Origin: Candidatus Aquiluna sp. XM-24bin5
GTDB taxonomy: Bacteria > Actinomycetota > Actinomycetia > Actinomycetales > Microbacteriaceae
Assembly (NCBI GenBank): GCA_003149555.1
Contig: QCWE01000001.1
Location: 1,183,624-1,247,623 of the forward strand
Direction: 5' to 3'
DNA length: 64,000 nucleotides
Part shown: piece by piece, positions 9,127-16,047 of the stretch
Layout of the letters: each line of letters starts with the position of its first letter
Position numbering within the stretch: the first letter of the stretch is position 1
Translations under genes and position numbers: made by a program
The notes under the pieces: generated by a model
What the model was told of the DNA's origin: nothing
Database searches by the model: none
Seen by the model: the letters and a program-made list of their open reading frames with translations, nothing else

Positions 9127-10284
9127 CTAGCTTTCGTGGCAGACAAGTGCCTTACGGGCGCCGCCCACTTTGGTTGCTATCAGGGTGGCGGCGCCCGAAC
9201 CTCTAAGCTTCAACTTTTTTCTAAACACCTCAGGATCGATGTCCACGCCTCGTTTCTTGATCTCCACCCTGCCGATATCGAGCTTGGCCAGATAGGCCTT
9301 GATTGCTTTCTCGTGAAGCGGCAATTCCTCAACCACCTTGAAGCCCCTGAGCCAGGGGCTCGAACACTCTGCGCCCGTGAGATAAGCGATGCCCTGCGAT
9401 ACCGATCCCAAGCCGTGTTCCCTAGCAAATGCCCCAATCAGGTGGGATCGAATCAGAGCGGGGTCCGGCTCATAGATATATTCGCCAAGTGGGGCTACAT
9501 CCGCCTCAAAGACATCGCCCGTGAACTCCATTGCTGCGTCCTCGTCGACCATCACGGCGAAGCGTTTTCCTGCCCGCGAAGAGTCCGTGCTCCACTGCGA
9601 GAACTCCACAAGATCACCCTTATTTGAGACCCAAGCTGACTCAAATCTTGGGTCGATGAGCTCGTGTGGCATTGCGGGGGAGAGCTTCACCCCTCCAGGG
9701 TGCTTTGCAAGCAGTTCGAATACGAAGTCGATTGGAGGCTCAAAGTCATCGGGAGTCAGCAGCTTGCGTGAGCGGGAAGAAGCTTTCAGGTCTCGCCGAG
9801 CAGGATCAAGAAATACGGCCTTTGTTTGTACCGAGTGGTCTCTCGCATCACCCGCCCTAGCTTTCGCGTTTTCAAACCTGGATAGGTTGCTGGCCGCGAA
9901 TTCGGCCGTGACCTCATCAATGTCTATTGCCACCACCTCAAGGTCTGCCTCGGCGAATGCAAAGGCATCGATACCAAGTCCGCAGCTAAGGTCAGACACC
10001 GAACCGCAGTCGCGAAGCCGCATCGCGTGGTAGCGCGCGATGGCCAACCTAGATGCCTGTTCCAAACCCGCGCGGGTAAACAGAAGGGAATCGGCAAGGG
10101 TGCCGAGCTTATGCCTCGCTTTTTGTCTCAGCTCGACCTGGCTGGCTACCTCTACGCAAGTTGCTGGGTCATAGCCGTGTTTTCTTAGGGCCAGGTTCAG
10201 CCGGTCTGGGTCTACCTCGGGCGAGTAGTTCGAGTCAAGTAGCTCCACTACCTCTGGCGAGGGAAAAGATACCTTGGAGCTCAC
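9127..10284 (-). CDS. Class I SAM methyltransferase with THUMP-like C-terminal domain
   Basis: Probable nucleic acid or small-molecule methyltransferase of unproven target. The Rossmann SAM site is DLSCGLGIDAFAFA followed by the acidic VVAIDID, and FLDPARRD is in the motif IV position. The last 70 residues (EIKKRGVDIDPEVFRKKLKLRG) match the THUMP-like domain that ends this actinobacterial family. I prefer GTG at 10284 over the ATG four codons upstream because TATGTT lies exactly seven bases before it; this gives 385 residues. The gene starts 25 bases from the CIRCE element of groES and diverges from it. Confidence 0.82.
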   Translation of the reverse strand: MSSKVSFPSPEVVELLDSNYSPEVDPDRLNLALRKHGYDPATCVEVASQVELRQKARHKLGTLADSLLFTRAGLEQASRLAIARYHAMRLRDCGSVSDLSCGLGIDAFAFAEADLEVVAIDIDEVTAEFAASNLSRFENAKARAGDARDHSVQTKAVFLDPARRDLKASSRSRKLLTPDDFEPPIDFVFELLAKHPGGVKLSPAMPHELIDPRFESAWVSNKGDLVEFSQWSTDSSRAGKRFAVMVDEDAAMEFTGDVFEADVAPLGEYIYEPDPALIRSHLIGAFAREHGLGSVSQGIAYLTGAECSSPWLRGFKVVEELPLHEKAIKAYLAKLDIGRVEIKKRGVDIDPEVFRKKLKLRGSGAATLIATKVGGARKALVCHES

Positions 10285-10291
10285 CCAATAA

Positions 10292-10297
10292 AACATA
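10292..10297 (-). promoter_or_regulatory. -10 box for leaderless methyltransferase transcript
   Basis: TATGTT on the minus strand, seven bases before GTG 10284. The CIRCE operator falls where this promoter's -35 region would be. Confidence 0.4.
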
Positions 10298-10309
10298 CTC
10301 GCTACACAC

Positions 10310-10336
10310 CTAGCACTCGTCTTGACTGAGTGCTAA
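10310..10336 (+). promoter_or_regulatory. CIRCE operator (HrcA binding site)
   Basis: CTAGCACTC, nine bases, GAGTGCTAA: a match to the CIRCE inverted repeat apart from the first base. The groES -35 box TTGACT lies inside the spacer and runs to its last base, so HrcA binding would block RNA polymerase. Confidence 0.93.
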
Positions 10337-10350
10337 GAAGGCTCTAAAGT
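10322..10350 (+). promoter_or_regulatory. groES promoter
   Basis: TTGACT at 10322-10327 and TAAAGT at 10345-10350 are 17 bases apart, a sigma-70-type promoter. The -35 box is embedded in the CIRCE element and the predicted transcription start falls at the second operator. Confidence 0.75.
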
Positions 10351-10354
10351 TTTA

Positions 10355-10381
10355 TTAGCACTCGGATACCGAGTCTGCTAA
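10355..10381 (+). promoter_or_regulatory. Second, degenerate CIRCE-like operator
   Basis: TTAGCACTC starts a perfect left arm. The right arm is GAGT-CT-GCTAA, with two extra bases and a seven-base spacer instead of nine, so symmetry is partly kept. It covers the predicted transcription start of groES. Confidence 0.6.
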
Positions 10382-10411
10382 TCCAAAATCTTTACTAAAG
10401 AAGAGGTCAAA

Positions 10412-10708
10412 GTGTCGGTTTCTATCAAGCCACTCGAAGATCGTATTGTTGTTCGTCCCCTAGAGGCTGAGCAGGTAACTGCATCGGGTCTGGTCATTCC
10501 AGACACCGCAAAGGAGAAGCCTCAGGAGGCCGAGGTTGTAGCAGTTGGCCCAGGCCGCTTCAGCGACGAGGGCGACCGCATCCCGGTAGACGTAAAGGTC
10601 GGCGACATGGTCGTCTTCTCCAAGTATGGCGGGACTGAGCTCAAGTACGACGGCCAGGAGTTTCTAGTGCTCTCTGCGCGCGACGTTCTGGCAATCATCG
10701 AGCGCTAA
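10412..10708 (+). CDS. groES: Co-chaperonin GroES (Hsp10)
   Basis: Ten-kDa lid of the GroEL folding chamber, 98 residues. It has the usual [18 protein letters not shown] start, the mobile loop around [16 protein letters not shown], and the [21 protein letters not shown] end. GTG start, with AAGAAGAGG upstream. It stands alone: a strong terminator follows and the next gene is a permease, so groEL must be elsewhere. Two CIRCE-type sites point to control by HrcA and induction by heat. Confidence 0.97.
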   Translation: MSVSIKPLEDRIVVRPLEAEQVTASGLVIPDTAKEKPQEAEVVAVGPGRFSDEGDRIPVDVKVGDMVVFSKYGGTELKYDGQEFLVLSARDVLAIIER

Positions 10709-10718
10709 ATCGCTTAGC

Positions 10719-10755
10719 AAAGACGGCCTCTCGGTAGCGAGGGGCCGTCTTTTAT
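10719..10755 (+). terminator. Rho-independent terminator after groES
   Basis: A 14-15 bp stem, AAGACGGCC...GGCCGTCTT, closes on a GTAG loop and is followed by TTTTATTTT. It separates groES from rarD. Confidence 0.93.
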
Positions 10756-10763
10756 TTTGCCCC

Positions 10764-10769
10764 TAGGAT
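10764..10769 (+). promoter_or_regulatory. -10 box for leaderless rarD transcript
   Basis: TAGGAT six bases before GTG 10776, directly after the groES terminator; no Shine-Dalgarno sequence is visible. Confidence 0.45.
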
Positions 10770-10775
10770 TGCCCC

Positions 10776-11687
10776 GTGAAGAAGCGTTCCGAGGGTGCTA
10801 AGGGACTCAGTTTTGGGGTCTCGGCATACCTAATCTGGGGATCGTTTCCACTGATCATCACCGCTGCCGCCTTCGCTAATCCATTCGAGGTGGTGGTCTG
10901 GCGGGTTGTGTTCGGGTTTCTATTCGCGGCGCTGTTAGTGAGCCTCACCAGGACATGGAAGCCCACAGTCGAGCTTGCAAGAAACCCCAGGCGGCTAGGT
11001 TGGGTGGCAGTTGCATCGCTTTTTATTTTCGTCAACTGGTCGGTCTATGTTGTTGCCGTTGCAACGAGCAATGTCCTTGAGACCTCGCTTGGCTATTTCA
11101 TCAACCCGCTCATCACTGTGCTGTTCGCGGTGGTCTTCCTAAAGGAAAAACTCCGCACCGGCCAATGGGTCGCGCTCTCAATTGGGCTAGCTGCCGTGGT
11201 GATTCTGACTTTCGATTACGGGCGTCCTCCTTGGATTGCGCTCGCGCTCGCGCTCAGCTTCGGCACTTACTCACTGGCAAAGAACAGGGTTGGCGGGAAG
11301 ATCAAGGCACTCCAAAGCTTCACAATCGAGTCCGGACTAGTCTTACCCTTTGCCCTTGTTCAGCTGTGGATTGTCTCGATGTTCTCCCCGATCATGCTTT
11401 TTTCTGGGGTCTATGAGGCGTCCGTACTGATCGCCTTCGGAATCCTCACGGCCATCCCACTAATTCTTTTCGGTGCCGCTGCCTCGAGAATCAAGCTCTC
11501 GACAATCGGATTCATTCAGTACCTAACACCGATCCTCCAGTTCAGTGTCGGCTACTTCATCCTTGGTGAGCCAATGCCAACGGTTCGATGGATTGGATTT
11601 GGGTTGGTTTGGCTTTCGCTAATCGTCCTCACAACGGACGCACTTCGTCGCAGGAAGCCGGATCTGCCCATCGCAGCCCAGGCCTAG
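10776..11687 (+). CDS. rarD: EamA-family transporter RarD
   Basis: Inner-membrane protein of 303 residues from the drug/metabolite transporter superfamily, with about ten hydrophobic segments. The N-terminal GLSFGVSAYLIWGSFPL and the segment TSLGYFINPLITVLFAVVFL are characteristic of RarD proteins, which were named for chloramphenicol resistance but whose substrate is unknown. The GTG start at 10776 follows a -10-like TAGGAT by six bases. It is a single-gene unit between the groES terminator and the promoter region of the ABC binding protein. Confidence 0.85.
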   Translation: MKKRSEGAKGLSFGVSAYLIWGSFPLIITAAAFANPFEVVVWRVVFGFLFAALLVSLTRTWKPTVELARNPRRLGWVAVASLFIFVNWSVYVVAVATSNVLETSLGYFINPLITVLFAVVFLKEKLRTGQWVALSIGLAAVVILTFDYGRPPWIALALALSFGTYSLAKNRVGGKIKALQSFTIESGLVLPFALVQLWIVSMFSPIMLFSGVYEASVLIAFGILTAIPLILFGAAASRIKLSTIGFIQYLTPILQFSVGYFILGEPMPTVRWIGFGLVWLSLIVLTTDALRRRKPDLPIAAQA

Positions 11688-11940
11688 GGATGAAATGTAA
11701 TTGTTATTCAAAAAGTAACATTGTAAAAAACAACTAATTCCGAAGCATTTACAGAGATTTTCATAAGAATTCGAAGCATTTTTGCACAGATTTGAGTAGT
11801 TCTTGAACGTTGTTGACCGTTAACGCTTGCAAGAGGCCAAGTCGCTTAGGGATTACCGGACCCTTTCACTATGATTTACCTAGCAATGCGGGCACTCAAG
11901 CCCGCATTCGCATTACAAATTGCAATTGCAAGGAGCAAGA
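11688..11940 (+). promoter_or_regulatory. Regulatory region before the ABC binding protein gene
   Basis: This is the longest interval without a gene here and is A/T-rich compared with its flanks. CGAAGCATTT occurs at 11741-11750 and again at 11772-11781, a 31-base (three helical turns) spacing with similar flanks. A -10 box TATGAT lies at 11870-11875. Downstream, in the predicted leader, is a perfect 9-bp hairpin (AATGCGGGC / GCCCGCATT, 11885-11908), then the palindrome TTGCAATTGCAA (11920-11931) running into the Shine-Dalgarno AAGGAG. Confidence 0.65.
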
Positions 11941-13212
11941 ATGACCGTAAAGAACAACAGGTCGCGCTTCGTCAAGACTCTGTCCGCAGCTAGCGCACTC
12001 GCGCTGGGTGCTGTGGTTTTGACTGGCTGCGCCCCTGCCACCACTGCTGGCGGTTGTGAGCTCGGTGCAGAGCAGGACGGTGACCTAACGCTAAAGCTAG
12101 GTTCCGCACTACCTCTGACCGGTAACCTCGCATTCCTCGGCCCACCTGAGGAAGCAGGCGCTTACCTAGCCGTTGACGAGATCAACGCAGCTGGCAAGGG
12201 AATCACCATTGACTACACCCCAGGTGACTCAGGTGATACCGACAACAAGGCCTACGACACCGAAATCCCACGTCTGCTTAACGCTGGCGTTGAGGCTGTA
12301 GTAGGTGCCGCATCATCGGGTGTGTCACTGCAGTTCATTGACCGCCTGACCGCTGAGTGTGTAATTCACTTCTCACCAGCAAACACCTCCGCAGCATTCA
12401 CCACCTACGAGGACAAGGGACTGTACTTCCGTACCGCTCCATCTGACGTTCTTCAGGGTGAGGTGCTTGGAAACCTGATCGCCGAGGACGGACACCAGAG
12501 GATCTCCATGATCGTTCTGAACGACTCCTACGGTACCGGTCTAGCTGGCTTCGTAACTGAGGCCTTCGAGGCTGCAGGTGGAGAGGTTATCGCTGCACCT
12601 ACCTACAACACCGGTGACACCAACTTCACCAGCCAGATCTCCGAGGCTCTCGCAGGCGACCCAGACGCAATCGTGCTGGTCACCTTCGACGAGGCAAAGA
12701 CGATCGTTCCAGAGCTAACCAGCCAGTTCCCTGGCGAGAACCTCTACTTCGTAGACGGTAACCTCACCAACTACTCGGATGACTTTGCTCCAGGAACCCT
12801 AGAGGGCGCAAAGGGTACTTACCCAGGTGTTAACGAGAGCAAGATTGCTGACTTCGTCACCAGGATGAACGACGCATGGGTTGCTCGCGGAAACGCAGAC
12901 CTCGAGCTGAACGCATACGGTCCTGAGACCTACGACGCAGTTGTGCTTCTAGCACTTGCTGCTCTAGAGGCTCGCAGCACCGAGGGTGCCAACATGGCTG
13001 AGAAGCTCCAGGAAGTTTCTGGTGGTTCCGGCAACGGCACCAAGTGCACCAGCTTCGCCGAGTGTGCTGACATCATCAACGGCGGCGGAACCGCAGACTA
13101 TGACGGTCCTTCCGGTGCCATTACCTTCAACGAGGTCGGAGACCCAACTGACGGTAACATCCTGATTCAGCAGTTCGACGGAAACAACGTTCCTTCCACC
13201 ATCCGTGGATAG
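11941..13212 (+). CDS. Branched-chain amino acid ABC transporter substrate-binding lipoprotein
   Basis: Extracellular receptor of the LivFGMH importer, 423 residues. A basic start, a hydrophobic stretch and the lipobox LTGC (Cys 30) mark it as a lipoprotein. The mature part is a type I periplasmic binding fold of the Peripla_BP_6/LivK type (GSALPLTGNLAFLGPPEEAG, then PTYNTGDTNF). ATG 11941 is chosen because AAGGAG precedes it; an upstream in-frame ATG is less likely. It converges on the permease operon rather than lying in it, so it has its own promoter and terminator. Strongly biased codons suggest high expression. Substrate is assigned from family only. Confidence 0.88.
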   Translation: MTVKNNRSRFVKTLSAASALALGAVVLTGCAPATTAGGCELGAEQDGDLTLKLGSALPLTGNLAFLGPPEEAGAYLAVDEINAAGKGITIDYTPGDSGDTDNKAYDTEIPRLLNAGVEAVVGAASSGVSLQFIDRLTAECVIHFSPANTSAAFTTYEDKGLYFRTAPSDVLQGEVLGNLIAEDGHQRISMIVLNDSYGTGLAGFVTEAFEAAGGEVIAAPTYNTGDTNFTSQISEALAGDPDAIVLVTFDEAKTIVPELTSQFPGENLYFVDGNLTNYSDDFAPGTLEGAKGTYPGVNESKIADFVTRMNDAWVARGNADLELNAYGPETYDAVVLLALAALEARSTEGANMAEKLQEVSGGSGNGTKCTSFAECADIINGGGTADYDGPSGAITFNEVGDPTDGNILIQQFDGNNVPSTIRG

Positions 13213-13231
13213 TAACTAGTTCTAAAGAACA

Positions 13232-13269
13232 AAGAATCCCCCCGGCGAAAGCCGGGGGGATTTCTTTTT
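13232..13269 (+). terminator. Rho-independent terminator after the binding protein gene
   Basis: ATCCCCCCGGC and GCCGGGGGGAT pair across a GAAA tetraloop, followed by TTTCTTTTT. This strong stem stands between two convergent transcripts. Confidence 0.95.
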
Positions 13270-13294
13270 GCACCAACTAACGGGGTTGGTAACT

Positions 13295-13456
13295 CTATTT
13301 CCGCTTGCGGTTGGTTGTATCGAACGCGGCTCCGAGAGCCACGCCTAGGGCTATCCAGAGAGCAAGGTTGTCGGTGGCTACGCCTACGGCAACACCAATG
13401 CCTATCCCCACTCCAATACCGGAGCCGGTGGGCAGCTTTGGTTTTTTAGGTGCCAA
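13295..13456 (-). CDS. Small glycine-rich membrane protein, hypothetical
   Basis: A 53-residue reading frame. It starts at TTG 13456, overlapping the end of livF by eleven bases, with AGGA just upstream. A short basic, proline-containing start (MAPKKPKLPTG) leads to GIGVGIGIGVAVGVA, an alternating Gly pattern like a glycine zipper, then DNLALWIALGVALGAAF and a basic end TNRKRK. Two hydrophobic segments around a central Asp suggest a membrane hairpin. Small proteins with this composition are frequent in actinobacteria, with no known function. It would be the last gene of the liv operon. Confidence 0.65.
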   Translation of the reverse strand: MAPKKPKLPTGSGIGVGIGIGVAVGVATDNLALWIALGVALGAAFDTTNRKRK

Positions 13457-14168
13457 GCGTTCCTAGGTAGAGGCCAATGACCTGAGGGTCGTTCAAAAGT
13501 TCGCGGCCTGTGCCAACCACTGCATCCTTACCCTGATCAAGCACGTATCCACGGTCAGAGATTTGAAGGCAGCGACGGGCATTCTGCTCAACCATGATGC
13601 ATGTCACGCCAGCCTTGTTGATGTCGGAAACTCTGAGGAATGCCTCGTCCTGGCGGACTGGGCTCAGACCCGCAGATGGCTCATCTAGGAGCAATACTGT
13701 TGGATCCATCATGAGGGCTCGGCTCATGGCAACCATCTGCCTCTCACCTCCTGAGAGTGAGCCTGCGCGCTGCTTGAGGCGCTTGCCCAGCTCCTCGAAG
13801 ATGGAGATTACAAAGTCCAGTCGTTCCGAGTATTTCTCGGGTTCCTGGAAGGCGCCCATCTGGAGGTTTTCCTCAATGGTTAGGGACGGGAAGACGTTGT
13901 TGTTCTGGGGAATGAAGCCAACACCCTTGGTCACGAGCTGGTTGGCCTTGAGGCCAACGATGGACTCGCCGTTTAGGGTTATGGAGCCCTCGCGCACCTT
14001 TACTAGGCCGAAGATGGCCTTGAGCAACGTTGACTTACCAGCTCCGTTTGGGCCGATAATTCCAATTAGCTCGCCCTTATCGGCGTGAAAGTTGGTTCCA
14101 TTGAGAATGTTTACACCGGGAAGGTAGCCGGCGACGAGGTCTTTGACCTCAATTACTGTCTCGCTCAC
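13446..14168 (-). CDS. livF: Branched-chain amino acid ABC transporter ATP-binding protein LivF
   Basis: Second ATPase of the importer, 240 residues. It has Walker A GPNGAGKST, the Q-loop PQNNNVFPSLTIEENL, signature LSGGERQMVAMSRAL, Walker B VLLLDEPSAGLSP and the LivF-type VEQNARRCL H-loop region replacing the usual His motif. It starts at GTG inside the livG stop (4-base overlap), so it is translated with livG. The short glycine-rich gene overlaps its end. Confidence 0.93.
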   Translation of the reverse strand: MSETVIEVKDLVAGYLPGVNILNGTNFHADKGELIGIIGPNGAGKSTLLKAIFGLVKVREGSITLNGESIVGLKANQLVTKGVGFIPQNNNVFPSLTIEENLQMGAFQEPEKYSERLDFVISIFEELGKRLKQRAGSLSGGERQMVAMSRALMMDPTVLLLDEPSAGLSPVRQDEAFLRVSDINKAGVTCIMVEQNARRCLQISDRGYVLDQGKDAVVGTGRELLNDPQVIGLYLGTLGT

Positions 14169-15055
14169 TTGCCGTCTCCTTTGATGATGTTGATTCTGCC
14201 CGTCACTTCACCGAGGTCGGTCTCTTGGTGGGCACCTAGGTAGGCATCGATAACTGCCTGTTCCTTCATGACTGTCTCTGGAGGACCCTCCGCAACAACC
14301 TTGCCCTCTGCCATGACAACTACCCAGTCAGCGATGTGGCGGACCATGTGCATGTCGTGCTCAACAAACAGCACAGTCATGCCGTCTCCCTTGAGGCTGA
14401 TCACGTGGTCAAGCAAGGACTGAGTAAGTGCGGGGTTCACACCAGCCATCGGCTCGTCGAGCATCACAAGGGTTGGATCGGTCATCAGAGCCCTGGCCAT
14501 CTCCAGCAGCTTGCGCTGTCCACCAGATAGTGATGCCGCGAAGTCATCTTTCTTGGCATCGAGCTTGAATCGCTTGAGAAGCTCCATGGCCTTTACTTCG
14601 ATTTCCTCGTCCTGCTTCTTCCAGAAGCCGGGGAACAGTGCCTTGAAGATGCTCTCTCCGTTTTGACCCTTCGCACCGAGCTTCATGTTGTCGGTCACAG
14701 TCAAGAGGCTGAGCGCCTTGGTCAGCTGGAAGGTGCGGACCTGTCCCATCTGGGCCACCTTGAATGACGGCACGCCAGACAGGGACTTGCCCATGAAGGA
14801 CCAGGTTCCGGTGTCGGGGGTATCAAAGCCGGTTAGCAGGTTAAACAGGGTCGTCTTTCCAGCACCGTTAGGTCCAATCAGAGCGGTGATGACACCCGAT
14901 GGGATTTCGAGGTGTTCAACGTCGACGGCGGTAAGACCACCGAAGCTCTTCTTGACGTGGTCGATGACGACCATCGGGTCCTTCTTCTTGCAGCCTGGCG
15001 CTGCATCGCCGATGTGGAGGTCGGTTGTCTTCTGTGGCTTCTTACTACTTGACAA
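14165..15055 (-). CDS. livG: Branched-chain amino acid ABC transporter ATP-binding protein LivG
   Basis: First ATPase of the importer, 296 residues. Walker A is GPNGAGKTT, followed by the LivG-specific VRTFQLTKAL region, signature LSGGQRKLLEMARAL, Walker B LVMLDEPMAGVNP and switch VEHDMHMVR. The predicted TTG start overlaps livM by eleven bases and has GGGAG eight bases upstream; it adds a 27-residue lysine-rich lead before the usual first strand. An internal ATG (MVVIDHVKKSF, at 14974) is the alternative. The Lys/Cys-containing lead is unusual for LivG. Confidence 0.92.
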   Translation of the reverse strand: MSSSKKPQKTTDLHIGDAAPGCKKKDPMVVIDHVKKSFGGLTAVDVEHLEIPSGVITALIGPNGAGKTTLFNLLTGFDTPDTGTWSFMGKSLSGVPSFKVAQMGQVRTFQLTKALSLLTVTDNMKLGAKGQNGESIFKALFPGFWKKQDEEIEVKAMELLKRFKLDAKKDDFAASLSGGQRKLLEMARALMTDPTLVMLDEPMAGVNPALTQSLLDHVISLKGDGMTVLFVEHDMHMVRHIADWVVVMAEGKVVAEGPPETVMKEQAVIDAYLGAHQETDLGEVTGRINIIKGDGK

Positions 15056-16037
15056 AGGTCAGCTCCCTCTTGTCTCCGAAGATGCCCTGCGGGCGATAAA
15101 TGACTAGCAACATCAGACCAATACCTACGAGCACGAATCTCAGGGTTGAGGCCTGTGTTGTCGAAACCGGAAGGATTCCGGAGGTTGCAAGCTCTGGCAG
15201 CACGTTGGAGAGGAACGCCTGGATCACCCAGAAGATCACCGCTCCAATTACGGGGCCAAAGATGGTCGCAGCGCCACCTAGCAATAGCGAAGTCCAGATG
15301 AAGAAGGTTAGCGAGGTGACATAGACACCCGGTGAGATGTTCTGGGCTGCCGTGTAGACAATTCCACCCATTGCACCGAATACTCCACCAATTACCAGCG
15401 CCTGAAGCTTGTAAGCAAAGACGTTCTTACCAAGTGACCTTACGGCCTCCTCGTCCTCGCGGATTCCCTTGATTACTCTGCCCCAAGGTGAGCGCATTAG
15501 GGCCCAGAGGAACCAGACGGCAACTGCTAGCAAGATCAATCCGAAAATCAAGACCCAGAGCGTTTGCTCGTTGTAGGTGAAAGGTCCAAATCCATAGGTT
15601 CCAGCAGGAATCGGATTGGAGTTCTGGAAACCCGTGCCGTCAGGCCGGGTATTGAAACCAAATAGACCATCGGCCGAACCTGTGACATCTGTAAATGCAG
15701 TGGTTAGGAACAAAAGCCTTGCAATCTCAGCTGCCGCGATTGTCGCGATAGCGAGGTAGTCACCTCTGAGTCGCAGGGTTGGAATTCCCAGAATCAAGGC
15801 AAAAATGACAGATCCTAGAATTCCGACCAGCATTCCAAGCCACCATGGGAAGCCAAAGGTAAGCACAGAGATTGCGTAGCCGTAGCCACCAATGGCCATG
15901 AAGCCCGCAATACCAAAGTTCAGCAGTCCGGCAAATCCGAAGTGCATTGCTAGACCCAGTGCGGCTAGTGCGAAGGCAATCGTGGTCGGGGTTAGAAAGC
16001 CCGCCAGAGTGTTATTGAGAATTGATCCCCAGTCCAT
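15045..16037 (-). CDS. livM: Branched-chain amino acid ABC transporter permease LivM
   Basis: Membrane subunit of 330 residues with about eight to ten hydrophobic segments. Family sequence includes GLLNFGIAGFMAIGGYGYA, LRGDYLAIATIAAAEIARL and the cytoplasmic coupling stretch GRVIKGIREDEEAVRSLGKN, which contacts the ATPase. ATG at 16037 has GGAGG nine bases upstream. It lies ten bases after livH and overlaps livG, consistent with an H-M-G-F operon. Confidence 0.93.
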   Translation of the reverse strand: MDWGSILNNTLAGFLTPTTIAFALAALGLAMHFGFAGLLNFGIAGFMAIGGYGYAISVLTFGFPWWLGMLVGILGSVIFALILGIPTLRLRGDYLAIATIAAAEIARLLFLTTAFTDVTGSADGLFGFNTRPDGTGFQNSNPIPAGTYGFGPFTYNEQTLWVLIFGLILLAVAVWFLWALMRSPWGRVIKGIREDEEAVRSLGKNVFAYKLQALVIGGVFGAMGGIVYTAAQNISPGVYVTSLTFFIWTSLLLGGAATIFGPVIGAVIFWVIQAFLSNVLPELATSGILPVSTTQASTLRFVLVGIGLMLLVIYRPQGIFGDKRELTFVK

Positions 16038-16047
16038 GGTCTACCTC

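Noticed and set aside
11885..11908. Hairpin AATGCGGGC/GCCCGCATT as a terminator of rarD
   Set aside because: No T-run follows and it lies downstream of a good -10 box, so a leader hairpin fits better.
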